DNA from: Chryseobacterium sp. BGARF1
Lineage (GTDB): Bacteria > Bacteroidota > Bacteroidia > Flavobacteriales > Weeksellaceae
Length of the DNA: 50,460 nt
Assembly (NCBI RefSeq): GCF_001677955.1
Contig: NZ_LELA01000004.1
Span: forward strand, 1-50,460
Direction of reading: 5' to 3'
In this document: positions 1 through 7,233 of the stretch, piece after piece
Numbering within the stretch: position 1 is the first letter of the stretch
Layout: each line of letters opens with the position of its first letter
Notes under the pieces: model-generated
Database searches by the model: none
What the model was told of the DNA's origin: nothing
What the model saw: the letters and a program-made list of their open reading frames with translations, nothing else
Translations under genes and position numbers: made by a program

Positions 1-131
1 AAAATGAATTATGCAATCCAACTCTGTCCCAAAATCAGCCGTAAAACTAAATATATCCATCTAACTTATTATATAACAAACAAATATATGAAATTATGGA
101 TGATTACGGATATACATATAAAATTTTTAGA

Positions 132-139
132 TAAATTTG
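132..139 (+). promoter_or_regulatory. Bacteroidetes -7 promoter box
   Basis: TAAATTTG matches the Bacteroidetes -7 consensus TAnnTTTG and lies 19 bases before the ATG at 159. I see no convincing -33 TTTG at the right distance, so this is a half-site call. It probably drives the Crp/Fnr-type regulator. Confidence 0.45.
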
Positions 140-158
140 TGTAACAATTATATAATAT

Positions 159-836
159 ATGAAGGTACGCTCTAAGGATCAGAAAGGAGTTACAAAAACA
201 CCACAATTTAATGAAACTGAAAGTCTATCCTCTAGAAGGACTGTAGAAGAACACAGAGATGACGTCTATAATTCATTATATGACTACTTTCGAAATTATA
301 CGAAGTTTCAATTATCCTCACTTGACCAAATGCTAATTAGGGCTGCTTTTAAACTCGAAAAAGTACGTCGCCGTCAATTTCTTGTACAAGAGGGAGACCT
401 CTGCAAATACATTTGTTATGTGAAATCTGGAGCTTTACGGATTTACTCCGTAAACGAACGTGGACAGGAAGCTGTTGTAGCATTTGCTCTGGAGGGGAAT
501 TGGATATCGGACTGGGAAAGTGTGGTAAAACAAACCCCAAGCCGGTACTATATTGATGCAGTCGAAGACTCCGAGATTATGCAGATATCACCTGTTGAAC
601 TGCATGCTTTAGAGGCACAGGTCCCCGCTATAAGTGAGTTTCTTCGTCTTGAGCAAAGATCAGTAGCGGTTACAACACAAAAAAGAATACATACTGCTAT
701 CAGTATGAATGCGGAAGAAAGGTACCGTGATCTGTTGGAGCATCATCCTAAATATTTTCAAAGATTCTCACAGAACATGATTGCTTCTTATCTAGGGATT
801 ACACCAGAGACTCTTAGCCGGTTAAGAAAGCGCTGA
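159..836 (+). CDS. Crp/Fnr-family transcriptional regulator
   Basis: The 225-residue product has the layout of a Crp/Fnr regulator. An N-terminal beta-roll of the cyclic-nucleotide-binding type (about residues 50-150, with the segment KSGALRIYSVNERGQE) is followed by a long helix and a C-terminal winged helix ending in SYLGITPETLSRLRKR. Family members in Bacteroidetes are often next to a single metabolic gene that they control, and here an SDR oxidoreductase follows on the same strand. The first 35 residues are an extension that most homologues lack, so the real start could be downstream. I see no cysteine cluster for an iron-sulfur centre, which makes an oxygen-sensing FNR role unlikely. The ligand is unknown. 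The gene may be cargo of the conjugative element. Confidence 0.85.
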   Translation: MKVRSKDQKGVTKTPQFNETESLSSRRTVEEHRDDVYNSLYDYFRNYTKFQLSSLDQMLIRAAFKLEKVRRRQFLVQEGDLCKYICYVKSGALRIYSVNERGQEAVVAFALEGNWISDWESVVKQTPSRYYIDAVEDSEIMQISPVELHALEAQVPAISEFLRLEQRSVAVTTQKRIHTAISMNAEERYRDLLEHHPKYFQRFSQNMIASYLGITPETLSRLRKR

Positions 837-1038
837 GCTGCCTTTGTATTGCTTATGTTAGTTATAATTGGTACTTTGCAAGCAATTATCTCCTGTTTAT
901 ATTCTCAGACAGTCGGAAAAATTCTGTTATGATAAGGTGTGTACGATCTTCAAATCTAAAAATCAGCCAAATTATCTTTCAGTCCATCAATTATTACATT
1001 TTTTGATAAAAGTCAAGAAACAGCAATTTACTGCCAAC

Positions 1039-1046
1039 TATCTTTG
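1039..1046 (+). promoter_or_regulatory. -7 promoter box upstream of the SDR gene
   Basis: TATCTTTG fits TAnnTTTG exactly and lies 21 bases before the ATG at 1068. This suggests the SDR gene has its own promoter, separate from the regulator upstream. A -33 element is not clear. Confidence 0.5.
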
Positions 1047-1067
1047 CAATAAATAAAATCAAAAATA

Positions 1068-1829
1068 ATGAAAACAGTATTAATTACAGGAGCAAATAAA
1101 GGTATTGGCTTGGAATCAGCACGTCAGTTGTTGAAGAAAGGATTTTATGTTTTTCTAGGGAGCCGTAATGTGAACAACGGTCTGAAAGCTGTAGAACAGC
1201 TAAAATTAGAAGGACTAACTAACGTTGAGGCTATTCAAATTGACGTCACTAATGAGGAGTCCATCAAGGTTGCGCACATGGAAATCGGAAGAAAAGTTGG
1301 TGTTTTAGATGTGTTGATCAACAACGCAGGAATCAGCGGAATTGATATTAACAGTGAAGGACATATGGTTCCTCAGACTGCCATCGATACTGATATCGCA
1401 GTTTACCAAAAGGTTTACAATACCAATGTTTACGGCCCGGCAAGAGTGATCAAAGCGTTTATTGATCTTTTAAAAAAATCGCCAGAACCACGAATTGTAA
1501 ATCTTAGCTCAAGTCAAGGTTCTCTTACTTTACACAGTGATCCTAATTATCTCTACTACAATGTAAAAGGAGTAGTATACCTTTCTTCAAAAGCTGCATT
1601 GAATATGTATACGATTAACCTTGCTTATGAGCTGCGGGATACGAACTTCAAGGTTAATGCCGTCAGCCCAGGTTTTACGGCGACAGATTTTACAGGTAAG
1701 AACGGTGGATCAGTTGAAGTGGCCGCAGAACGCATTGTTAAATTTGCGCTGATTGGTAAAGATGGTCCAACTGGAAAATTTTTCTGTGAAGAGACGAACC
1801 CGGATGGAACAGGTGAAATTCCATGGTAA
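1068..1829 (+). CDS. SDR-family NAD(P)-dependent oxidoreductase
   Basis: This 253-residue protein is a classical short-chain dehydrogenase/reductase with a Rossmann fold. The cofactor-binding motif TGANKGIG is at residues 7-14, the NNAG motif is near residue 88, and the catalytic YxxxK is at Y171/K175 (YLSSK), preceded by the active-site serine in NLSSSQG. Length and motif order are normal for the family. Such enzymes reduce or oxidise small carbonyl or alcohol substrates in the cytoplasm; the substrate cannot be read from the sequence. It follows a Crp/Fnr-type regulator on the same strand and is closed by a strong terminator, so the two may form a regulator-target pair. Confidence 0.9.
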   Translation: MKTVLITGANKGIGLESARQLLKKGFYVFLGSRNVNNGLKAVEQLKLEGLTNVEAIQIDVTNEESIKVAHMEIGRKVGVLDVLINNAGISGIDINSEGHMVPQTAIDTDIAVYQKVYNTNVYGPARVIKAFIDLLKKSPEPRIVNLSSSQGSLTLHSDPNYLYYNVKGVVYLSSKAALNMYTINLAYELRDTNFKVNAVSPGFTATDFTGKNGGSVEVAAERIVKFALIGKDGPTGKFFCEETNPDGTGEIPW

Positions 1830-1834
1830 AAAGT

Positions 1835-1876
1835 AAAGTAAGATGCTGATACAATTGGTCAGCATCTTACTTTTAT
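1835..1876 (+). terminator. Rho-independent terminator after the SDR gene
   Basis: A perfect 15-bp inverted repeat (AAAGTAAGATGCTGA at 1835-1849 and its complement at 1859-1873) closes a 9-base loop and ends in TTTT. It sits six bases after the SDR stop codon. The A-rich left flank may let it work in both directions. Confidence 0.85.
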
Positions 1877-2465
1877 AACAAGGAATATTTGAAATAAATG
1901 AATTCAGCAGAGTATTTAAAGGAATATTTATGTTTGAAGATAATAAAGATTTAGTTTTCAGTGTGGTTAGCCTTAAAGGGTGCGCAAAATAGATACACCT
2001 TGTGCTCCAATCTGAGTAAAATGAATACAGGTCAGCTTTTTTTTCCTTCCTTTCAGTCGGCTATTTTCTCTTTCACAGTAAAAATTATTTTAGTAAAAAG
2101 TAAAACACTGACTGTTAGGCATTTAAATGATAATACTTTAATAATTTAGAACTATAAAATATTTGTATTTATTTATCACAAAGTAACGGCAAGATGTGTC
2201 TTTGTACGTACAAACTTTTCAAGTTGTACTACAAAGACGATCTTGCCTTTTTTGCAAAAAAGGGGTAAAAAACTGCGGAACTTGTTTTTTATTTTATCAA
2301 AATTTTGGATAAGATTCTAGATTCAGCCTAATCTTTCTTTTTTAATCTCCAATTTTTCCAGCGTAATCCACGCTGTTCGTTTTTAAGCCAAACGCTTTGA
2401 CTACTATTGTTTTAGTAGATTTTATCGCTCAATTTTGTCTCAGAAATTTTAATCAAAAAAAATCA
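1877..2465. other. Intergenic region with clustered inverted repeats
   Basis: No convincing gene lies between the SDR terminator and the mobilisation operon. The left half (1877-2187) is AT-rich with only short chance reading frames. The right half carries four inverted repeats: a 60-base imperfect hairpin at 2188-2247, an 18-base perfect palindrome at 2246-2263, a 6-bp stem at 2359-2375 (CAGCGT/ACGCTG) and another at 2401-2418 (CTACTA/TAGTAG). The last two lie in the leader of the surface-protein gene. Confidence 0.7.
2188..2263. repeat. Long hairpin plus perfect palindrome, candidate oriT core
   Basis: GGCAAGAT (2188-2195) and GTCTTTGTA (2198-2206) pair with TACAAAGAC (2230-2238) and ATCTTGCC (2240-2247). 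TACAA..CTT further inside pairs with AAG-TTGTA, leaving a 3-base loop, so nearly the whole 60 bases fold. It overlaps the perfect 18-base palindrome CCTTTTTTGCAAAAAAGG at 2246-2263. The position about 1.0 kb before the relaxosome gene and 1.4 kb before the relaxase fits an origin of transfer. The hairpin is followed by six T residues, so a terminator function is the main alternative. Confidence 0.5.
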
Positions 2466-3278
2466 ATGAGCAAGTTCATTTATTTACTGTTTCTGTTGTT
2501 CACTATTTCAATCGAGGGACAGGTGGGCATTAATACCCAAACTCCTGAAACGACTTTTGAAGTTGTTGGAAAACCAAATGACATCAATCACTATGACGGT
2601 ATTATTCCCCCAAGAATAACGGGGGATCAACTTGCTAATAAAACTTATTCAATATTGCAGAAAGGAGCCATTGTTTACGTGACTCAACCTGCATCAAATC
2701 TTTTGGGGCAAGTCATTCATATCGTGGAAGAAGGCTACTACTATTTCAATGGACAGTATTGGAATCAGATTTTTAGGGAGCCTAATTATTACGATGCGCT
2801 CATCATATTGGACGAAACACTTTCGGCAAATACTATTTATGAACAAACCTCGTGGAACACATATCTTCCTTTTCCTACAAATCCTAGGCAGCATACATTA
2901 TCCACTAAAATATATAGATTAGGAACATCGGGTCTTGGAATAACCGGGCAAATTGATGCGAGGCGAATAGGAACAATTGGCTATTTGGATGTTAGTATAA
3001 TTTGTTCAACACCCATCACTTCAAACTACGTCATACTGAATCTTTCAAAACCATTACGGGATTTAGGTTTTATGTCGGATGGCAGTGTGGGTTCACTGAA
3101 CAATATTTTAGTAAGTGGAAACTCAAACGGAATCAATTCAGGTGTAGAGCAGGGCATTATTTCATTAACAAACGTTGATTTCAATCTGTTTCTTTGGAAA
3201 AATCAAATCGAAAAATTCAACGGTACTATAAAGGGCATGACCACTTTTCCAATTAATTATTTGAATGTAATTGAATGA
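2466..3278 (+). CDS. Exported surface-type protein in the mobilisation operon
   Basis: I start this gene at ATG 2466, where a clear signal peptide begins (hydrophobic residues 4-18). An upstream in-frame ATG at 2397 would bury that signal. The 270-residue product opens its mature part with VGINTQTPE..FEVVG and DGIIPPRITGDQL, then GAIVYVT and a GYYYFNGQYWN segment. This is the standard head of a large group of flavobacterial cell-surface or fibre-like proteins of unknown function. The rest is probably beta-rich. Its stop overlaps the start of the relaxosome gene in ATGA, so it is translationally coupled to the mobilisation genes. A role in cell contact during mating is an inference; it could also be unrelated to transfer. 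Confidence 0.75.
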   Translation: MSKFIYLLFLLFTISIEGQVGINTQTPETTFEVVGKPNDINHYDGIIPPRITGDQLANKTYSILQKGAIVYVTQPASNLLGQVIHIVEEGYYYFNGQYWNQIFREPNYYDALIILDETLSANTIYEQTSWNTYLPFPTNPRQHTLSTKIYRLGTSGLGITGQIDARRIGTIGYLDVSIICSTPITSNYVILNLSKPLRDLGFMSDGSVGSLNNILVSGNSNGINSGVEQGIISLTNVDFNLFLWKNQIEKFNGTIKGMTTFPINYLNVIE

Positions 3279-3649
3279 TAGATAAGAGGGATTTTAAGAA
3301 GGAAAATTGCATTAAAATAAGGATTTCCATAATCCAAAAAGAAAAGTGGAAAAAAGTTTGTTCAGAAAAACAAATTTCTTTAACAAGTCTAATTATTAAT
3401 TCTGTGGAAAACAGAATGATGGATGACGAGAGAAGAAAAGTATTAGCGTTCATTGAAAAACAAGATAATATTTTCGGAAAAATTGAGACCAACATCAATC
3501 AATTTGCAAAAATAGCAAATGCTCAGAAGTTTATCAGCGAAAATGAGCTCAGAAATTTTTCTGATAAGTTATCGGAAATCGTAATTCTAAAAAAAGAACA
3601 GAACGAAATTTTTGTGAAAATCTATGCACTCATAGCAAATGATCATTAA
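3275..3649 (+). CDS. MobC-like relaxosome accessory protein
   Basis: This small basic 124-residue protein begins with a ribbon-helix-helix-like segment (KIRISIIQKEKWKKVCSEKQISLTSLI shape: a beta strand followed by two helices) and continues as a helical region containing NQFAKIANAQ, typical of the small mobilisation proteins encoded before Bacteroidetes relaxases. Such proteins bind oriT and help load the relaxase. It overlaps the preceding gene by 4 bases and the relaxase by 11 bases, so the three are one translational unit. The family assignment rests on position, size and this pattern, not on a diagnostic catalytic motif. Confidence 0.8.
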   Translation: MIDKRDFKKENCIKIRISIIQKEKWKKVCSEKQISLTSLIINSVENRMMDDERRKVLAFIEKQDNIFGKIETNINQFAKIANAQKFISENELRNFSDKLSEIVILKKEQNEIFVKIYALIANDH

Positions 3650-5120
3650 GATTTTAGGCTCTTCAGGATCAGATTTTCACGGAGTGAGGTACAATGATAA
3701 AAAAGTAGAAAAAGGGACAGGGGAATTAATGCTCATGAAGAATTTTCCATCTTTCATTGAGGAGAGTAGTAAACAAGAAGAGGTGAGAAATTACCTGAAA
3801 TCAATATCAAACAATGATAGGGTTAAAAAACCACAATTCCATGCAGTAATTTCTACTAAGTTTCAGGAACACAGCAAAGAAGAACTTGCAAAGGTTGCGG
3901 AAAATTTCATGGATGATATGGGATATGCAGAACAACCATTCATTGTTATTTATCATAATGATACGGATAATAATCACGTTCACATTGTTTCTACCAGAGT
4001 TGATAAGCAGACAGGAAAAAAGATTAATGATAGTTATGAAAGGCTTAAAGCACAGCAATCTTTAAGCAACACATTAGAAAAATTATATAGAATAAAACCT
4101 GAAGATGAACTTACAAAACTTCTTAATTACAAAACAAGTTCTCTCGATCAACTTGAAACTTTATTAGGAAGAAATGGTTTAAAGTTGATAAGAAATAAAC
4201 AAAATGATAACGCTTTGGATATTCTTAAAAATGGGCTAAAACAAAAGACCATTTTCGGAGATCAACTCGTTTTCCAGCATTATAAAAATGACAGCAGATC
4301 CAGACAGATTAAAGCAATCCTGAGCAAATACAAAGAACTGTATTCCAACAAGGTTTTCCAAGTAGAAGATAGCAGGCAAAAAGATTCAATGCTCCCCAAA
4401 GAGAAAGTTTTAGAGAATGAAAATGATTCAAAAATAAAAATCGCTTTTGAAAGCGAACTCCAGAAAAAGCTGAAAGATGTCTTCGGGATAGATATCGTGT
4501 TTCATCATAAAGAGGGCAAGAAACCTTTTGGTTACACTGCGATAGACCATAAAACACAAAAAGTATATAAAGGAAGTGACATACTGAAAATGAATGAAGT
4601 ATTTGAATTCACTTCTGATAAGATTGATAAAAAGACTTTTGAAATATTGAAGGATTATAATAATCCGAATCAGGAATCAAAAAAAATATTGCTGGAATTC
4701 TTAAATAAAAAATATCAGGGAACAGAGCTTAAGGATTTTATGCTATTTGAAAATAGGGGAAAGAAGGATTTGGAAACTTATCGAAAAGTGCAGTTTGAAA
4801 TAAAGGATTTTATTAAAGATAAAAAAAATATAACTGATGAAAAAAATATATCAATAACGAAAGGCGAGGACGGAAAATTATATGCAGTTCACTCCAGATA
4901 CCATTATATTGGAGAGCTTCAATTATTAATTGGAGAAAAGGCTTATCAAAAATTTCTAGATCCGATTCAATCAAATGAAATCCGAATTGAAAATAAAGAA
5001 AAATCTGCACTGGGTAAAGCGGTAAATGAAATGCTGTTTGAGTTAATGCAGAGTTCGGGAAATGCAAAAGACCCGGCTGAAAATGAACTCAAAAAGCGAC
5101 GAAAAAAGAAAAGCCGATAA
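3639..5120 (+). CDS. Relaxase / mobilisation nuclease (MOB-P-like)
   Basis: This 493-residue protein is the DNA-nicking relaxase of the element. The N-terminal 160 residues hold the nuclease domain. The metal-binding motif III is HNDTDNNHVHIV with H106, H113 and H115, preceded by FHAVISTKF; a nucleophilic tyrosine is likely in the first 60 residues (candidate in GVRYND). The C-terminal two thirds are lysine-rich and helical without a recognisable domain, and the protein ends in a strongly basic tail (KKRRKKKSR), as expected for a substrate recognised by a type IV coupling protein. It would nick oriT, bind the 5' end and pilot the strand into the recipient. It overlaps the relaxosome gene by 11 bases. 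Confidence 0.92.
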   Translation: MIIKILGSSGSDFHGVRYNDKKVEKGTGELMLMKNFPSFIEESSKQEEVRNYLKSISNNDRVKKPQFHAVISTKFQEHSKEELAKVAENFMDDMGYAEQPFIVIYHNDTDNNHVHIVSTRVDKQTGKKINDSYERLKAQQSLSNTLEKLYRIKPEDELTKLLNYKTSSLDQLETLLGRNGLKLIRNKQNDNALDILKNGLKQKTIFGDQLVFQHYKNDSRSRQIKAILSKYKELYSNKVFQVEDSRQKDSMLPKEKVLENENDSKIKIAFESELQKKLKDVFGIDIVFHHKEGKKPFGYTAIDHKTQKVYKGSDILKMNEVFEFTSDKIDKKTFEILKDYNNPNQESKKILLEFLNKKYQGTELKDFMLFENRGKKDLETYRKVQFEIKDFIKDKKNITDEKNISITKGEDGKLYAVHSRYHYIGELQLLIGEKAYQKFLDPIQSNEIRIENKEKSALGKAVNEMLFELMQSSGNAKDPAENELKKRRKKKSR

Positions 5121-5164
5121 GCCGCAGTTTGGCTTCTAATAAACTTTAAAAAAAAAGAAAAACA

Positions 5165-5815
5165 ATGATCATCACTTTTGCCACGCAAAAAGGAGGAACA
5201 GGGAAAACGACACTTGCCATAGCTTTTGCCAATTATATCTCCACTGTTTCAAAAAGGAAACTCAGTGTTTTTGATTTTGATTTTCAAAAATCCTTCTATC
5301 ACAAATGGAAAGAAGATGAGCTCTTGGAAATTCCAAAATTGTACGATGTAGAAACTATTGGCGAAGAAGATGATCAACTTTTTTCGGATTTTGAGACCAT
5401 CATTAATTTGAAAGAAAGCGATGAGATTATTCTGTTTGATCTCGCAGGGACATTAGATGCCAAATACAGCGATTTATTGATATATAGTGATTTTATCATA
5501 ATCCCTTTTGAGTATTCCGATGTATCGGCAAAATCAACTTTGGTCTTTGTTAATTTCTTAGGACTTCTGGAAAGTCAGGCAGAGAGAATTTTTATCCGTT
5601 CCAAGTACGATAAAGGGTTTAAATATTTAAATCAGAATGGTATGGATAATGAACTGAAAAAATATGGAATGCTTCTCGCCAATCCGGTTTTCAAAAGAAA
5701 CTGTTTACAAACGATAGACACCAGAAAACTCTCGTATGAACAGAAATATGCCGTGCAAAACTCATTCAATGAATTGATAATATACATAAGTGAAACAATG
5801 AATATTGACATTTAA
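5165..5815 (+). CDS. ParA/MinD-family ATPase (TraA-type)
   Basis: The 216-residue product begins MIITFATQKGGTGKTT, the deviant Walker A of ParA-type ATPases, followed by VFDFDFQKS (switch I/A') and EIILFDLAGTLD (Walker B region). It is cytoplasmic and short, without the DNA-binding N-terminus of plasmid ParA. ParA-like proteins called TraA start the transfer region of many Bacteroidetes conjugative transposons. They are thought to help position or stabilise the DNA-protein complex, but this has not been shown for this gene. It lies 44 bases after the relaxase, probably in the same transcript. Confidence 0.9.
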   Translation: MIITFATQKGGTGKTTLAIAFANYISTVSKRKLSVFDFDFQKSFYHKWKEDELLEIPKLYDVETIGEEDDQLFSDFETIINLKESDEIILFDLAGTLDAKYSDLLIYSDFIIIPFEYSDVSAKSTLVFVNFLGLLESQAERIFIRSKYDKGFKYLNQNGMDNELKKYGMLLANPVFKRNCLQTIDTRKLSYEQKYAVQNSFNELIIYISETMNIDI

Positions 5816-5868
5816 GAAAAATGTAAAATACAGTCCACTGAATTCTCATCCTTATAAAATCAATAAAA

Positions 5869-6462
5869 ATGATAAAAATCTCACTTTGCATTTTGACTGT
5901 TTATCTGATATATTATGTAGGTAACATTATGTATGATCTCTTTATAAAAAAAGAAAAAGAAAACTATAAAGTAGAAATGGAGGAATTTTCTTTGTCTGAA
6001 ATTTCCGAACAGTACGAAGACCTTACTAAAAATGTTGGGATTGAAGAGGTGGAAAACATCAACACTCCAAAGTCATTCAGTAAAAATCAAATCTATTCTG
6101 AAATCAATGAAGGAATGGGAGAAATACAGAATTTGGAGTACTTGAGGGAACGATTTGAGTCTGAACAAGATCTAGACGAATTTGAAAATCTATTAAAGAA
6201 CAATCCTGTACAAAATGAAAACGAACCTTTTTATGAGAAAGCTAATTCAACCGAAGTATATATTGATCAAAAAGAAATACGATCAGCTGAGAACGGAAAG
6301 AAGAACCCTGAGGAAGTATATCATCAACAACCAATTACGGTAGATGCAGCTCAGGAAAATAATAGAATAAAAGAGTGGAAATCGATGCTGAATCTTTCCG
6401 AAACTCTGGTTCAGATGGTAGCTAATAATGATGGACATAAAATCTATCAATCTATCATGTAG
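5869..6462 (+). CDS. Membrane-anchored acidic protein, unknown function
   Basis: The product has 197 residues. An N-terminal hydrophobic segment (residues 3-20) acts as a membrane anchor. The rest is strongly acidic, rich in E, N and Q, and probably helical or disordered. It resembles the poorly conserved proteins found at the TraB-TraD position of Bacteroidetes transfer regions, between the ParA-like gene and traE, but I see no diagnostic motif. The acidic soluble part likely faces the cytoplasm (a short N-terminus followed by K-rich residues after the anchor suggests N-out/C-in). Function unknown. Confidence 0.65.
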   Translation: MIKISLCILTVYLIYYVGNIMYDLFIKKEKENYKVEMEEFSLSEISEQYEDLTKNVGIEEVENINTPKSFSKNQIYSEINEGMGEIQNLEYLRERFESEQDLDEFENLLKNNPVQNENEPFYEKANSTEVYIDQKEIRSAENGKKNPEEVYHQQPITVDAAQENNRIKEWKSMLNLSETLVQMVANNDGHKIYQSIM

Positions 6463-6509
6463 GTAATCAACTAATATAATTTCTAACAGTTTGATTATAA
6501 GAATTAACA

Positions 6510-6554
6510 ATGGATTTTAATTCGTTGTCTGGGGCTTCTATGCCCAAAATCTAA
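6510..6554 (+). other. Possible 14-codon leader peptide with hairpin upstream of traE
   Basis: A short frame starting at ATG 6510 encodes MDFNSLSGASMPKI and ends 39 bases before traE. It lies inside a foldable region: GATTTT at 6513-6518 pairs with AAAATC at 6546-6551, and GGGC pairs with GCCC inside it. The outer AATGGA/TCCATT pair extends the stem. A leader of this kind could control translation or transcription of the mating-pair operon. It is equally possible that the hairpin alone matters and the peptide is chance. Confidence 0.25.
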
Positions 6555-6593
6555 CATCCATTTTATTACTAAACTTTTATAAAATTTTGAATT

Positions 6594-6917
6594 ATGATGA
6601 AGAATTTTTTTGCAAAAAAAATGACCGTAAAAAAAGTAATGACTGTAGCCTTAGTCATCATGGCACTAACCCCAGCGTTTGCCCAAGGTGGAGCAACAGC
6701 AATCTCAAATGCAGCTAGCGAAATTAGAGATTATTGGGATCCTGTTAAACTGATTTTAAAAGCAGTTGGAGGATTGGTAGGATTCATTGGAGGTCTGCGA
6801 GTGTATAACAAGTGGACGAATGGTGACCAGGATGTCAACAAAGAAATCCTTGGTTATGGAGGAGCAATGATCTTCTTGATCGTAGTTCCGGAATTCGTAA
6901 CAGCATTCTTCGCTTAA
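6594..6917 (+). CDS. traE: TraE, DUF4134 conjugation protein (VirB2-like)
   Basis: This 107-residue protein has a signal peptide with probable cleavage after AFA (residue 30), a short polar stretch with the motif EIRDYWDPVK, and two membrane helices at about residues 52-70 and 88-106 separated by the polar loop NKWTNGDQDVNKE. That is the complete layout of the DUF4134/TraE family, which occupies the VirB2 pilin-like position in Bacteroidetes type IV secretion systems. Start: ATG 6594 is followed by a second ATG at 6597, so either may be used. One base separates its stop from the traF start. Confidence 0.92.
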   Translation: MMKNFFAKKMTVKKVMTVALVIMALTPAFAQGGATAISNAASEIRDYWDPVKLILKAVGGLVGFIGGLRVYNKWTNGDQDVNKEILGYGGAMIFLIVVPEFVTAFFA

Positions 6918-6918
6918 T

Positions 6919-7233
6919 ATGGGATTCTACCTTTATAAGGGGCTGAAAAAGCCCCTTGTATTCTTCGGACTCAAAGGGAAATACATCTTTTACGCAGTCG
7001 GTGTCATCGTAGGTGGAGTCATTTCAGCATTGGTACTCTCGAAGTTCGGTCTCTTAGGCTCTTTACTTGGTCTTGCAGTCACCGCAGGCGGAGTTTATCT
7101 CATCTTCAGAAGACAGGACAAATATGGTTTGTATGACAAAACCAAAAACTTCGATCACATCTTAATTTTTCCAAAAAGGTTAGACAGTAATAAACTTTTA
7201 AAGAATGGCAACAACAAAAAAACAAGCCTTTAG
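6919..7233 (+). CDS. traF: TraF, DUF4133 conjugation protein (VirB3-like)
   Basis: The 104-residue product starts with MGFYLYKGLKKPLVFFGLKGKY and contains two adjacent membrane helices (about 22-41 and 43-63), then a basic cytoplasmic tail with RRQDKYGLYD. This matches the DUF4133/TraF family, the VirB3 equivalent that anchors the VirB4-type ATPase to the inner membrane. It starts directly after traE and its last 29 bases overlap traG, so these proteins are translationally coupled. A perfect 7-bp hairpin lies within its first codons. Confidence 0.92.
   Translation: MGFYLYKGLKKPLVFFGLKGKYIFYAVGVIVGGVISALVLSKFGLLGSLLGLAVTAGGVYLIFRRQDKYGLYDKTKNFDHILIFPKRLDSNKLLKNGNNKKTSL
6937..6957 (+). promoter_or_regulatory. 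Hairpin at the start of traF
   Basis: AAGGGGC (6937-6943) and GCCCCTT (6951-6957) form a perfect 7-bp, GC-rich stem with a 7-base loop, 18 bases into traF and 20 bases after the traE stop. No T-run follows, so it is not a standard terminator. It could stabilise an upstream traE message or reduce traF translation, which would suit a pilin-like protein needed in excess. It may also be a by-product of the codons for KGLKKPL. Confidence 0.4.

Noticed and set aside
868..1056. Small frame between the regulator and the SDR gene
   Set aside because: Composition is cysteine/lysine-rich and irregular, the promoter box of the SDR gene lies inside it, and no start context is visible.
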